This document shows, one piece after another, positions 33,687-43,119 of a stretch of DNA of 64,000 nt (within the stretch, counting starts at the first letter, position 1; each line of letters begins with the position of its first letter). The DNA is from GCA-003244245 sp052390115. Lineage in GTDB: Bacteria > Actinomycetota > Actinomycetes > Mycobacteriales > Pseudonocardiaceae. A program made the position numbers and the translations under genes. The notes under the pieces were generated by a model. That model was not told the origin of the DNA. It did not search any database and saw nothing but the letters and a program-made list of their open reading frames with translations. The stretch spans positions 8,983 through 72,982 of the forward strand of contig JBQTHE010000052.1 of NCBI GenBank assembly GCA_052390115.1, read 5' to 3'.

Positions 33687-34403
33687 TCACATGGTCGGCG
33701 ATTCCCCATTGTGGACCACCACCGGCTCCACCATCGGCCCCACTACCGGCCAGAGTCTCGCTCGTGCTGTCCTGCGCGGTGGGGAGGTCAGGCCGTGCGT
33801 GCGCGCCGCCAGCACCACGTTGACGTAGCCGAACCGGTGCTCGGCCGACGGACCATGCGCAAGCAGCGAAGCGTTGTGCTCGGGCGTGCAGTACCCCTTG
33901 TGCTCGTCGAAGCCGTACCAGGGCATCCGTTCGTGCAAGTCGCACATGATGCGGTCGCGGGTCACCTTGGCGAGCACCGACGCCGCCGCCACACAGGCCG
34001 AGGCCCTATCCCCACCGATCACCGCCATGTTCGGGGCGGTCAGGCCGGGCACTCGAAACCCGTCGGTGAGCACGTAACCGGGATGCACCGGGAGACCGGC
34101 GACGGCACGACGCATCCCCTCCAGATTGACCACGTGTATGCCCAGCGAGTCGATCACGTCGGGTGGGATCACCACCACGCTGCGGGCCACCGCCCTGGTG
34201 GTGATCAGGTCGTAATAGTGCTCCCGGCGCGCCGCGGTGAGCAGCTTGGAGTCGGTGAGCCCGTCCAGGGCCACCGCATCGGCCGGCCGCAGCACGCATG
34301 CCGCGACCACCAGCGGCCCAGCGCACGCCCCTCGTCCGGCCTCGTCCACCCCGGCGACCGGGCCCAGGCCCTTGCGATGCAGGACGGCCTGCAAGGTCCA
34401 CAT
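33687..34403 (-). CDS. rnhB: Ribonuclease HII
   Basis: 238 aa. Removes ribonucleotides from RNA-DNA hybrids in the cytoplasm. The catalytic motifs are VAGVDEAGRGACAGPLVVAACVL (Asp-Glu pair), LTDSKLL and ASACVAAASVLAKVTRDRIMCDLH. WYGFDEHKGYCTPEH is the usual family signature. The tail after AARTHGL is longer than usual. It lies in the conserved lepB-rnhB-DUF2469 order. Confidence 0.94.
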   Translation of the reverse strand: MWTLQAVLHRKGLGPVAGVDEAGRGACAGPLVVAACVLRPADAVALDGLTDSKLLTAARREHYYDLITTRAVARSVVVIPPDVIDSLGIHVVNLEGMRRAVAGLPVHPGYVLTDGFRVPGLTAPNMAVIGGDRASACVAAASVLAKVTRDRIMCDLHERMPWYGFDEHKGYCTPEHNASLLAHGPSAEHRFGYVNVVLAARTHGLTSPPRRTARARLWPVVGPMVEPVVVHNGESPTM

Positions 34404-34483
34404 CCCGCCATCCCTACGCACCACGGCCCTCGGCGGCCGTGGCACGGCCTGGCGGCTACTGCGCGTCGCGGTCGGCACGATCC

Positions 34484-35392
34484 TCAGCCGCGCCTGCGGG
34501 CGACCACCCGCTCCCGCAGGACACTGCCGCCCCGCAGCATCGGCCAACTCAGCGCCAGGCCAGCGTCCAGCGCGAGACCGCCGGGCCAGGACGGCCCGGA
34601 AGGCACGGCTGCGCCCAGCACCGTGATCTGCGGATCGGGGTCGGCGATGCCCTGCCACCGCGCCAGCGGAAGCACGATCACGCGGGCCTTCCCGATGACG
34701 TTGTCCACCGGCACAGTGCCCAACCGCTGGTCAGCGACGTGGCGCCGCGAGTCCGCGCTGTTGTTCCGGTTGTCTCCCATCATCCACAAACCACCTTCGG
34801 GCACCGTGACCGGGCCGAACTCCTCCTGAGGCTCGCTGCCGAGGAAGATGGCGTAGGGCTCGGTCAACGCGGCACCGTCGACCGTGACGCGGTTCTGCTG
34901 ATCACAGCACTGCACGGTCTGGCCCCCCACCGCGATCACCCGTTTGACGAAGTCCCGCTCGTCCGGTGGAGCAAGACCGACTACGGAGGCAGCCTGCTGG
35001 AGCCCGCGGACGAACACGTTGTCCGACCGAGGGTTGGAGAACTCGACATTGCTGCCCCACGACTCGGGACCGCGGAACACCACGACGTCACCGGGTCTCG
35101 GATCGCGCATCTGGTAAGTCAGCTTGTCGACCAGCACCCGATCGTTGGTGCAGCCCGGGCAACCATGCAGAGTCGATTCCATGGAGGCTGAAGGAATCAC
35201 GTACACCCGGGCCAGAAATGTCTGAATCAAGAATGTGAGAACCAGCGCAGTGATCACCAAGATCGGCAACTCACGCCAGAACGAGGCCTTTTTCTTCTTC
35301 TTCACCAGACGATGCCGGTGCACTCGGCGGCTACGGGAGGCGTCAGGATCGTCGCCGCGAGCGGGTTCGGTCGAGGGAACCAGGTTGGCCAC
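34484..35392 (-). CDS. lepB: Signal peptidase I
   Basis: 302 aa. A basic cytoplasmic N-terminus (RRVHRHRLVKKKKKASFWRE) precedes one membrane helix (LPILVITALVLTFLIQTFL). The catalytic Ser lies in YVIPSASMESTLHGC and the Lys in DFVKRVIAVGG. GGLWMMGDNRNNSADSR is the conserved box E. It cleaves signal peptides of exported proteins. It is followed by rnhB and preceded by rplS. Confidence 0.95.
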   Translation of the reverse strand: MANLVPSTEPARGDDPDASRSRRVHRHRLVKKKKKASFWRELPILVITALVLTFLIQTFLARVYVIPSASMESTLHGCPGCTNDRVLVDKLTYQMRDPRPGDVVVFRGPESWGSNVEFSNPRSDNVFVRGLQQAASVVGLAPPDERDFVKRVIAVGGQTVQCCDQQNRVTVDGAALTEPYAIFLGSEPQEEFGPVTVPEGGLWMMGDNRNNSADSRRHVADQRLGTVPVDNVIGKARVIVLPLARWQGIADPDPQITVLGAAVPSGPSWPGGLALDAGLALSWPMLRGGSVLRERVVARRRG

Positions 35393-35430
35393 GTCCCCCA
35401 GGCTATCGACAGACAGCCGACGCAGGTGGG

Positions 35431-35790
35431 TCAGGACGCAGACGGCGTCTCACGCTTCTCCTTGATCTTGGCGGCTTTACCACGGAGGTCGCGAAGGTAG
35501 TAAAGCTTCGCGCGCCGGACATCACCGCGGGTGACAACCTCGATCTTGGCGATGTTCGGGGTATGCACCGGAAAGGTGCGCTCCACGCCCACCCCAAAAG
35601 ACACCTTGCGCACGGTGAAGGTCTCCCGGACCCCTCCACCCTGACGGCGGATGACCGCGCCTTGGAACACCTGCACCCGCTGCCGCGAACCCTCGATGAC
35701 ACGGACGTGCACCTTAAGCGTGTCACCGGGCCGGAAGTCGGGGATGTCGGAACGCAGCGACATCGCGTCCAGCGCGTCCAGGGTGTTCAT
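35431..35790 (-). CDS. rplS: 50S ribosomal protein L19
   Basis: 119 aa from the ATG at 35790 (MNTLDALDAMSLRSDIPDFRPGDTLKVHVRV), the usual actinobacterial start; the six extra upstream codons were not used. GVGVERTFPVHTPNIAKIEV and RRAKLYYLRDLRGKAAKIKE are diagnostic. It sits at the 30S-50S interface. The intergenic gap to trmD is about 180 bp. Confidence 0.97.
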   Translation of the reverse strand: MNTLDALDAMSLRSDIPDFRPGDTLKVHVRVIEGSRQRVQVFQGAVIRRQGGGVRETFTVRKVSFGVGVERTFPVHTPNIAKIEVVTRGDVRRAKLYYLRDLRGKAAKIKEKRETPSAS

Positions 35791-35970
35791 CGGATCCGTC
35801 CTCGTCATCGTGTGTCATGCGCGGTCTAGGGTGCCCTGGGCGGAAGCGAAACGTCGACGTCGGTGACAGCGGAGCCTTCCACACCGTAGGGGCAATCCCT
35901 GCCCTGCTCCCGCTGCGGGAACCGGTTCAGTGTGCCAGATGCTGCCGCCCACAACGAAACCGGGCAGGTG

Positions 35971-36744
35971 CTATCCAGTGCTATCCGGCGGGTATCCGGG
36001 TGCAGTGGCGAGCCCCTCGATCACGGCACGGTCCGCACTATCCAATGCATCGGATGGCAGCGCAGCCAACAGATCGGGACGCCGCGCCGCGGTCCGCTCC
36101 ACCGCGCGGTCCCGCCGCCAGCGGGCGATCGCGGCGTGGTTACCCGACCGGAGCACGGCGGGGACCTCACGGCTGCGCCACACTTCGGGGCGGGTATAGC
36201 AGGGCCCCTCCAGCAGACCATCGGAGAACGAGTCCTGCGTCGCCGAGGTGGGATTGCCAAGCACCCCGGGCAGCAACCGGGCGATCGCCTCGATCATCAC
36301 CAGCACCGCAACCTCGCCCCCGACGAGCACATAGTCGCCGATCGAGATCTCGTCGACGGCAACCCGGTCGGCCGCATAGTCGATCACCCGCTGGTCGATG
36401 CCCTCGTACCGGCCGCAGGCGAACACAAGCCGGGGCTGCCCGGCCAGCTCGGTGGCGAGCTGCTGGGTGAACCGCCGTCCGGCAGGGCTGGGCACCACCA
36501 ACCGCGGCGGCGGTTGGCCGGCAAGGACCTCGTCCAGCGCCTCCCCCCAGACGTCTGGACGCATCACCATGCCGGGTCCGCCGCCGTAGGGTGCGTCGTC
36601 CACCGCTCGGTGCACATCGTGGGTCCAGTCCCGCAGGTCATGCACCGTGAAGGTGATCAGGTTCCGTTCGATGGCCCGGCCGAGCAGCGCCTCCCTGGCC
36701 GGAGCCAGATACTCGGGGAAGATCGTCACGACCTCGATGAACAC
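35971..36744 (-). CDS. trmD: tRNA (guanine-37-N1)-methyltransferase
   Basis: 257 aa, GTG start. SPOUT-family enzyme that methylates G37 of tRNAs with SAM and prevents frameshifting. Motifs are VEVVTIFPEYLAPAREAL-like N-terminus, DDAPYGGGPGMVMRPDVW, the knot region LVFACGRYEGIDQRVIDY, and ISIGDYVLVGGEVAVLVMIEA. It begins 14 bp after rimM, as in most bacteria. Confidence 0.96.
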   Translation of the reverse strand: MFIEVVTIFPEYLAPAREALLGRAIERNLITFTVHDLRDWTHDVHRAVDDAPYGGGPGMVMRPDVWGEALDEVLAGQPPPRLVVPSPAGRRFTQQLATELAGQPRLVFACGRYEGIDQRVIDYAADRVAVDEISIGDYVLVGGEVAVLVMIEAIARLLPGVLGNPTSATQDSFSDGLLEGPCYTRPEVWRSREVPAVLRSGNHAAIARWRRDRAVERTAARRPDLLAALPSDALDSADRAVIEGLATAPGYPPDSTG

Positions 36745-36758
36745 CGCTGCGCCCTTGA

Positions 36759-37286
36759 TCAGTCGATTAACCCGGCAGGTGGGTCGAGCACCACTCGGCC
36801 ACCAGCCAGGTCCACCTCGGGGACGATCACCCGGACGAACGGCACCAGCACCTCACCCCGGTCGGTCTCCACCACCAGCAGGTCGCTGGCCGGGGCGTGC
36901 ACGACCTCGCGAACCGTGCCCAGCTTCGTGCCGTCGGACCCGACGGCGGTCAAACCCTCAAGCTGGTGGTCATAGAACTCGTCAGGATCATCCAGGTCGG
37001 GCAGCTCGGTAGCCTCGACCGTCAACAGCACACCGCGCAGTTCCGCCGCCGAGGCACGATCGATCACCCCGGCGAATCGCACGAGCAGGTTTCCGGCATG
37101 CGGGCGGACCGCGTCCACCGTGAGTGTGCGGCCGGCGCCAGCACCGAGCTGCGCACCGGCAGCAAAGCGCTCCTGGGGTGAGTCGGTGCGCACCTGCACC
37201 GTCACCTCCCCGCGGAGACCGTGCGGCCGGCCGATCCGACCGACCACCCGCTTCGTGTCCCCGCTTGTCGTGTCCCCGCCTGCCAT
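36759..37286 (-). CDS. rimM: 16S rRNA processing protein RimM
   Basis: 175 aa from the ATG at 37286; a TTG at 37325 gives 13 more residues. VVGRIGRPHGLRGEVTVQVRTD is the N-terminal barrel and EFYDHQLEGLTAVGSDGTKLGTVREV, then VPEVDLAGGRVVLDPPAGLI, the PRC-barrel. It assists 30S head assembly. It lies between khpA and trmD in the ribosomal-maturation operon. Confidence 0.94.
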   Translation of the reverse strand: MAGGDTTSGDTKRVVGRIGRPHGLRGEVTVQVRTDSPQERFAAGAQLGAGAGRTLTVDAVRPHAGNLLVRFAGVIDRASAAELRGVLLTVEATELPDLDDPDEFYDHQLEGLTAVGSDGTKLGTVREVVHAPASDLLVVETDRGEVLVPFVRVIVPEVDLAGGRVVLDPPAGLID

Positions 37287-37327
37287 GTCGCTGCTCGGCT
37301 GCACGGTTGACGCCCCGGCCGGCAAGG

Positions 37328-37567
37328 TCAGCGGTCGGTGTCGACGACGTCGACCCGCACCCCACGCCCACCGATACCGCTCATCACCGTGCGCAGCGCG
37401 GTGGCGGTGCGTCCACCCCGGCCGATCACCTTGCCGAGATCCTCGGGGTGGACGTGCACCTCGAGGGTGCGACCCCGCCTCGTGGTCACCAGCTGGACGC
37501 GCACGTCGTCAGGGTTGTCGACGATCCCCCTCACGAGATGCTCGAGCGCGTCCGCCAGCATATTCAC
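37328..37567 (-). CDS. khpA: KH-domain RNA-binding protein KhpA
   Basis: 79 aa, MNMLADALEHLVRGIVDNPD, VHPEDLGKVIGRGGRTATALRTVMS with the GxxG loop (GRGG). It binds RNA with its partner KhpB in many Gram-positives. Its start overlaps the rpsP stop by 4 bp, indicating coupled translation. Confidence 0.93.
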   Translation of the reverse strand: MNMLADALEHLVRGIVDNPDDVRVQLVTTRRGRTLEVHVHPEDLGKVIGRGGRTATALRTVMSGIGGRGVRVDVVDTDR

Positions 37568-38079
37568 GCCCGCCCGTCCGCTGCCTTTGCAGTGTCCTCC
37601 TGACCGTCGGCTTCGGCTGACGCCGTTTCCGGGGCCGGGGCCGTCTGGGGGCCCGTGGCCGACGCCGTGACAGAGCCGGTATCCGACCTGCGGGTGCTCT
37701 TCTTTCTCGGCGTGGTGGCCTCAGTGGTCGGCACCTCACCCGCCTCGGCCAGCGCCCGGTTGAACAGCTCAGCCTTGTCCGGCTTGGGCTCGGCACGCCG
37801 CAGCGTGCCCTCCTCACCGGGCTGACCAGTGAACTTCTGCCAGTCGCCGGTCACCTCGAGGATGTGCTGAACCGGGTCGGTGGCTTGAGCCCCGACTCCG
37901 AGCCAGTACTGCACCCGCTCGGAGTCGACCTCGATGAGGCTGGGTTCCTCCTTGGGGTGGTACTTGCCGATCGTCTCGATCGCCTTGCCGTTGCGGCGGG
38001 TGCGGGCGTCGGCGACGACGATCCGGTAGTACGGCTGGCGAATCTTGCCGAGCCGCATGAGCTTTATCTTGACAGCCAC
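37564..38079 (-). CDS. rpsP: 30S ribosomal protein S16
   Basis: 171 aa from the GTG at 38079 (VAVKIKLMRLGKIRQPYYRIVV). The first 110 residues are S16 (RRNGKAIETIGKYHP, VQYWLGVGAQATDPV). The remaining 60 are an Ala/Thr/Glu-rich extension (ASATGPQTAPAPETASAEAD), common in actinobacteria and probably disordered. It is the first gene of the rpsP-khpA-rimM-trmD run. Confidence 0.96.
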   Translation of the reverse strand: MAVKIKLMRLGKIRQPYYRIVVADARTRRNGKAIETIGKYHPKEEPSLIEVDSERVQYWLGVGAQATDPVQHILEVTGDWQKFTGQPGEEGTLRRAEPKPDKAELFNRALAEAGEVPTTEATTPRKKSTRRSDTGSVTASATGPQTAPAPETASAEADGQEDTAKAADGRA

Positions 38080-38282
38080 GAGTCGGGCTACTCCTGTCAA
38101 CGCGCGAGTGGTCACGGTGAGCATGCGCGGCCCATGGTGGGGGCACGGACCGGCGCTTGCCCATGGATTCAGAGACTTCAGTGGTCACAGCGCGGTGAGA
38201 GGGCACGCTACGACAACAGCGTCCTATTGTGCCAGACCTTCCGGACATCCGTGGCACCTGTCCATGCGCCGTGCTTGAGACG

Positions 38283-38338
38283 ACGACACACCGGGCATGA
38301 AAGCACGACACACCGGGCATGAGAGCAGGACACGCCGG
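38283..38338. repeat. 22-bp tandem repeat
   Basis: Two nearly identical copies (38283-38304, 38305-38326) of ACGACACACCGGGCATGARA+GC and a partial third. It lies between the 3' end of the CPBP protease gene and rpsP. It has no coding role. Confidence 0.8.
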
Positions 38339-38351
38339 TGAGGGGGGAGGG

Positions 38352-39161
38352 TCAGGTGGGGACTAGGCCTTGGGTGAGCAGCAGGAGTCCGAGCGCGGGC
38401 AGGAAGTTGTTCGCCTGGTGGGCGACGATGCTGGCCAGCAGGTTGCCGGTGAGCATCCGGGCCAGCGCGATCGGCAGCGAGATCACCACCAGCAGCGGAG
38501 TGCGCAGCAGTTCCAGGTGCGCAACAGAGAACAGCGCTGTGGTCAGCACGAAGATCACCCAACGATTCCACCGCCAATACTCCATGGCCCGCCAGAGCAC
38601 GCCGCGGTAAAGCAACTCCTCGCACAGCGGTGCCACCAGCCACACGGCGAAGAACAGCGTGAGCGCCATCCCAAGCGGCAACCGCAGACCGTCGAACGCC
38701 TCCCCCACCGCTGAGTTCGCCTGGCTCGTGCCGACCCAGTGCGCCCAGAGGCCGGCGGCCGGTACGGTGACGATCAAGCCGACGAAGCCCAGCAGCAGCC
38801 CGACGCCGACGTCGGACAGTCGCCACCGCAGCGACAGCTGGCTACGCAGCCGTTGCACCAGGTTGCCCTGACCGAGCAGGGCCGCACAGGTCGTCGCGAC
38901 CAAAGCGGCCAGCACGGTGGGTACCACGAGCGCGACGACTAACGCTGCGGCCGGCAATGATCCGTCCGGAGTCAGGCGCGGGGAGGCCAACGCATAGGGC
39001 AGCAGCACCAGCAGCGACGCCGCCAAAAAGATCACCTCGCCGATGGCGAAGCAGCCGAACATGAGCCAGCCGCGGCGGCGGTCGGGCCTGGCCGGCCCCG
39101 CCTCCGGTGGCGGCGGGCTCAGCTCGGCCACCGCAGGCAGCGGGGGCTCTGGGGTGCTCAC
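38352..39161 (-). CDS. CPBP-family intramembrane metalloprotease
   Basis: 269 aa with a proline-rich cytoplasmic front and eight or so membrane helices. The active-site motif is LVAPLCEELLYRGVLWRAMEYW (Glu-Glu and Arg), with His in TTALFSVAHLELL and Asn in ASIVAHQANNFLP. The family includes CAAX-processing and bacteriocin-immunity proteases. The start overlaps the amidohydrolase stop by 4 bp. Confidence 0.9.
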   Translation of the reverse strand: MSTPEPPLPAVAELSPPPPEAGPARPDRRRGWLMFGCFAIGEVIFLAASLLVLLPYALASPRLTPDGSLPAAALVVALVVPTVLAALVATTCAALLGQGNLVQRLRSQLSLRWRLSDVGVGLLLGFVGLIVTVPAAGLWAHWVGTSQANSAVGEAFDGLRLPLGMALTLFFAVWLVAPLCEELLYRGVLWRAMEYWRWNRWVIFVLTTALFSVAHLELLRTPLLVVISLPIALARMLTGNLLASIVAHQANNFLPALGLLLLTQGLVPT

Positions 39162-40315
39162 GACTTCTCCTCGGCATCGGAGATGGACCCATTGTCCCGG
39201 GCCCGGCCACGCAACAGCAGCAACGCCGGGTCCCGCAGTACGTTCGGATCCAGGCGCGGGTCGGTGCGGGTGACCAACAGGTCGGCCGGCGCTCCGGCAA
39301 CCAGGCCGGGAACGCCCAGCCAGTCACGGGCCGCCCAGCTCGCCGCTGCGAGAGCCTGCGTGCCGTCCATCCCGACGGTGCGCAACGCGAGGATCTCGTC
39401 CACCAGACGGCCGTGGGCGATGCCACCACCGGCATCGCTGCCGGCGTAGACTTCGATCCCCGCCTCGACGGCGGCACCGATGGTGTCCCGGACCCCGGCA
39501 TGCAGTGCGCGCATATGTGCGGCGTAGCGCGGGTACCTCCCGGCGCCGTCGGCGATCGCCGGGAATGTCTCGATGTTGATCAGTGTAGGTACCAGGGCGG
39601 TGCTGCGCGCGGCCATCTCGGTGATGGTGTCGGCGGACAGGCCGGTGCCATGCTCGATGCAGTCGATCCCGGCGGCGATCAGGCCCGGTAGCGCGTCCTC
39701 ACCGAAGACGTGCGCGGTGACCCTGGCCCCGGCGGCGTGCGCCGCGGCGATCGCCTCGACCAGCACGTCATCGGGCCACAGCGGGGCAAGATCACCGGTC
39801 GAGCGGTCGATCCAGTCGCCGACCAGCTTGACCCAGCCGTCCCCGGCGGCCGCCTGCTCCTGCACGGCCTGCGGGAGCAGTGTGGGTTCGTCCAGCTCTA
39901 CGCCCAGCGTCGGGATGTAGCGCTTGGGGCGGGCCAGGTGACGGCCGGCCCGGATGATCCGCGGTAGGTCGTCGCGGGACTGCAGCGGTCGGGTGTCCAG
40001 CGGGGATCCGCAGTCCCGGATCAGCAGGGTGCCGGCATCCCGGTCGGTCGCGGCCTGCTCGGCGGCAGCTGCCAGGCTGGCCGGCCCCCGCGGGCCGATA
40101 CCGACGTGGCAGTGCGCGTCGACCAGGCCGGGGAGCAGGTAGCCGCCGTCGACGACAGTGATCGCCGCGGGCACCGGCTCGGTGTGGATCACCCCGTCGG
40201 CCACCCACAGTTCACCGGGCACCCCGGCGGGCAGCAGCACCCCACGAAGGTGCATGGCCTGGGCTCTGGGCGCCCTCCGGGGCCCCGAGGAAGACCCAGA
40301 AGCAGACCGGGTCAC
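39158..40315 (-). CDS. Amidohydrolase (imidazolonepropionase/prolidase-like)
   Basis: 385 aa. The metal-binding motif is LPGLVDAHCHVGIGPRG, with later ligands in VTAHVFGEDALPGLIAAGIDCIEHGTG and the Asp in VYAGSDAGGGI. The substrate is unknown. The GTG start is chosen because it overlaps the ffh stop; the second start (MHLRGVL) 20 codons in is an alternative. Both neighbours overlap by 4 bp, so ffh, this gene and the CPBP protease form an operon. Confidence 0.88.
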   Translation of the reverse strand: MTRSASGSSSGPRRAPRAQAMHLRGVLLPAGVPGELWVADGVIHTEPVPAAITVVDGGYLLPGLVDAHCHVGIGPRGPASLAAAAEQAATDRDAGTLLIRDCGSPLDTRPLQSRDDLPRIIRAGRHLARPKRYIPTLGVELDEPTLLPQAVQEQAAAGDGWVKLVGDWIDRSTGDLAPLWPDDVLVEAIAAAHAAGARVTAHVFGEDALPGLIAAGIDCIEHGTGLSADTITEMAARSTALVPTLINIETFPAIADGAGRYPRYAAHMRALHAGVRDTIGAAVEAGIEVYAGSDAGGGIAHGRLVDEILALRTVGMDGTQALAAASWAARDWLGVPGLVAGAPADLLVTRTDPRLDPNVLRDPALLLLRGRARDNGSISDAEEKS

Positions 40316-41856
40316 CTCTTGGGGAATCTCAGCTTCGACGGGTCGAAACCGGGCGGTAGCTGATCCAGACCGGTCAGGTCGGGCAGACCGCCAGGCATGC
40401 CCCCGGGTAGACCACCGGGCAGTCCCCCGCGCACCCTCGGCGCCGTCGGACCGCGTCCCTTGCCCTTCTTGCCCTTGCGGCCCTTGCGGTTTCGGCGCCC
40501 GGGGCCAGCCCCGGGGAAGCCGAAACGGCCGGCCATCTGCTGCATCATCTTGCGGGCCTCGAAGAACCGCTCGACCAGCTGGTTGACCTCGCTGACCGCC
40601 ACCCCGGAGCCTCGCGCGATGCGCTGCCGCCGGGACGCGTTGATGATCTTCGGATCGGCCCGCTCGTCGGGGGTCATGCCGCAGATGATGGCCTGCAGCC
40701 GGTCCAGCTGCTTGTCGTCGACCTCGGCGAGCTGATCCTTCATCTGGGCCGCACCGGGCAGCATACCGAGCAGGTTGGCGATCGGTCCCATCTTGCGGAT
40801 CGCCTGCATCTGCTCGAGGAAGTCCTCCAGGGTCAGCTCCCCGCTGCCGATCTTGGCGGCGGCCTGCTCGGCCTGCTCGGCGTCGAAGGCCTGCTCGGCC
40901 TGCTCGATCAGGGTGAGCAGATCTCCCATACCCAGGATCCGGCTGGCCATCCGGTCCGGGTGGAAGACATCGAAGTCCTCCAGCTTCTCCCCGTTGGACG
41001 CGAACATGATCGGCGCACCGGTGACCTGCCGCACCGACAGGGCCGCGCCACCACGGGCGTCGCCGTCCAGCTTGGTGAGCACCACTCCAGAGAAGCCGAC
41101 GCCGTCGCGGAACGCCTCGGCGGTGGTCACCGCGTCCTGGCCGATCATGGCGTCGACGACGAACAGAATCTCGTCGGGCTGCACCGCGTCGCGGATGTCG
41201 GCGGCCTGGCGCATCATCTCGGCGTCGATGCCCAGCCGTCCGGCGGTGTCCACCACGACGATGTCGTGCTGGCGGGCGCGGGCCTCGGCCACCCCGCGGC
41301 GCGAGACGTCGACCGGGTCGCCGGCGCCGTGGCGCGACTCCGCCGTCTGACCGGTCGCTGATGCGCCCGGATGGGGTGCGAACACCGACACCCCGGCCTG
41401 CTCACCCACCACCTGGAGCTGGGTGACCGCGTTAGGCCGCTGCAGGTCGGCGGCGACCAGCAGCGGGGTGTGGCCCTGGTTGCGCAGCCAGCGGGCGAGC
41501 TTGCCGGCCAGCGTCGTCTTCCCGGAACCCTGCAGACCGGCCAGCATGATCACGGTCGGGGGTGTCTTGGCCAGCTCCAGGCGCCGGGTGTCACCACCCA
41601 GGATGCCGATGAGCTCCTCGTTGACGATTTTGATGACCTGCTGGGCGGGGTTCAGCGCGCCGGAGACCTCGGCACCCTTGGCGCGTTCCTTGATCTGCGC
41701 GACGAACTGGCGGACCACCGGCAGCGCGACGTCGGCCTCCAGCAGCGCGATCCGGATCTCGCGGGCGGTGGCATCGATGTCGGCTTCGGAGAGCCTGCCC
41801 TTGCCCCGCAGGTCGGACAGCGCTGACATGAGCCGGTCGGAGAGGGTGTCGAACAC
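40312..41856 (-). CDS. ffh: Signal recognition particle protein Ffh
   Basis: 514 aa, GTG start (VFDTLSDRLMSALSDLRGKG). The NG GTPase has LAGLQGSGKTTLAGKLA, DIVVVDTAGRLGIDAEMM and GVVLTKLDGDARGGAALS. The Met-rich M domain (FLEQMQAIRKMGPIANLLGMLPG, RKMMQQMAGRFGFP) binds SRP RNA and signal peptides. The C-terminus has a Gly/Pro-rich repeat (GGLPGGLPGGMPGGLPDL). It works with FtsY, encoded 6 kb away. Confidence 0.96.
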   Translation of the reverse strand: MFDTLSDRLMSALSDLRGKGRLSEADIDATAREIRIALLEADVALPVVRQFVAQIKERAKGAEVSGALNPAQQVIKIVNEELIGILGGDTRRLELAKTPPTVIMLAGLQGSGKTTLAGKLARWLRNQGHTPLLVAADLQRPNAVTQLQVVGEQAGVSVFAPHPGASATGQTAESRHGAGDPVDVSRRGVAEARARQHDIVVVDTAGRLGIDAEMMRQAADIRDAVQPDEILFVVDAMIGQDAVTTAEAFRDGVGFSGVVLTKLDGDARGGAALSVRQVTGAPIMFASNGEKLEDFDVFHPDRMASRILGMGDLLTLIEQAEQAFDAEQAEQAAAKIGSGELTLEDFLEQMQAIRKMGPIANLLGMLPGAAQMKDQLAEVDDKQLDRLQAIICGMTPDERADPKIINASRRQRIARGSGVAVSEVNQLVERFFEARKMMQQMAGRFGFPGAGPGRRNRKGRKGKKGKGRGPTAPRVRGGLPGGLPGGMPGGLPDLTGLDQLPPGFDPSKLRFPKR

Positions 41857-42170
41857 GCCGGTCGCGCTCCCTGGGGTCCGGCGGGGTGATGGCCCCGGAG
41901 TCTGGCTGGTGGTACTGCCAGCGTAGCGGCCTGCCGGACATCGGCATGGCCAGGAGCGCCTGGACCGCCGGCGTCCCGGGCCCCACCCCGGGCTGCCGGC
42001 GGTCCGGCAATGACCGTTGCGATCGCCAGCGGCACACCCGCCGCCCGGCTCCCCAGCACGGGCGGCAGCCCCGCGTCCGCCCGACCGCTGCCGAGCCACC
42101 CGGCTAGCGTGGCGCTGGCAGACGCTGGCGGGTAGCGTGCATCCCCGCAGTCGCGGCTAGGTAGAACTGC

Positions 42171-43097
42171 CTACGGATGCAGCCCGAATCTCGCGGTGGG
42201 TGGGTCTGCCTGCCACGCTGAGCCGTCCGAGATCTCCCCGTTCGAAAACTCCCCGTTCGAAAACTCCACAGCCTGCGCAACATCGGCCTGCTCGGCTGCG
42301 GTGGGCTGATCGACCAGGCCGACCGCCTCGACCAGCAAGCGGTGCACCGCCGACACCTGATCGGTGACCTCGGCTCGCAGCTGCCTGAGCACCGTGGCCT
42401 GGCGCTGCACCTCGGTCATCCGGCTACCCAACCGCTGCGCCGCCATCTGCATGATCAAGTACAGCGCGGCGGTGCTGCGGGTCTGATAATCGCCGATCCA
42501 GGCTTCCGTCTCGGCCCGGCGGCGCGCGATGTTGTGCTCGGACCGCTGCTCAGCGGCATTTGCCTCACGTTCGGAGTCCAGCTCAGCCTGCTGGCATCGG
42601 GCTGCGGATTCGGCCTCTGCGGTCTGGCGCCGGCGCTCCGACTCCGCCTCCAGGCTCCGGCACCGCTGGGTGGTCTCGTGCAGCAGCTGATCAGCCTCGG
42701 CGCGAGCGCTCTCGCGCAACAAGGCGGTCTCCTGCTCGGCGCTGATCTGCAGCTCGGCGGCTTCGTCCTCGGCCATCTGCAGCATGCGCTGGATTCGCGC
42801 GGTCGCTGCGGTCAGCGGAGATCGCTCCAGCCGATCGACCTGGGTGGCCGCCTGCTCCGCTTCCCGACGCAGACGATCAACCTGGGCGGTCGCCCCCGCC
42901 GCTTCGCGACGCAGTTGTTCGAGCTGCTCGGTGAGGTCGGCGGCCCGCTGCAGCGCAGCGTCGCGTTCGGCCCCGATCGAGCCGACCCGACTCTTGAGGG
43001 CGTTGACGTGGTCGATGACCTGCTGACGGTCGAACCCCCGCAACACGATCTCGAACGGCGGGTTGACCGGGACGGCCTCATCGCGAGTTCCGTACAT
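42171..43097 (-). CDS. DivIVA-like coiled-coil protein
   Basis: 308 aa from the ATG at 43097. The N-terminus (PFEIVLRGFDRQQVIDHVNALKSRV) resembles the DivIVA/Wag31 lipid-binding motif. About 200 residues of coiled coil follow (AALQRAADLTEQLEQLRREA, ARAEADQLLHETTQRCRSLEAE). The C-terminus carries a short DNA-level duplication giving EFSNGEFSNGE. It may act at the cell pole, as polar-growth proteins do; it is not the main Wag31. Confidence 0.75.
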   Translation of the reverse strand: MYGTRDEAVPVNPPFEIVLRGFDRQQVIDHVNALKSRVGSIGAERDAALQRAADLTEQLEQLRREAAGATAQVDRLRREAEQAATQVDRLERSPLTAATARIQRMLQMAEDEAAELQISAEQETALLRESARAEADQLLHETTQRCRSLEAESERRRQTAEAESAARCQQAELDSEREANAAEQRSEHNIARRRAETEAWIGDYQTRSTAALYLIMQMAAQRLGSRMTEVQRQATVLRQLRAEVTDQVSAVHRLLVEAVGLVDQPTAAEQADVAQAVEFSNGEFSNGEISDGSAWQADPPTARFGLHP

Positions 43098-43119
43098 GCG
43101 GCCGGATCGTAACGGGCGC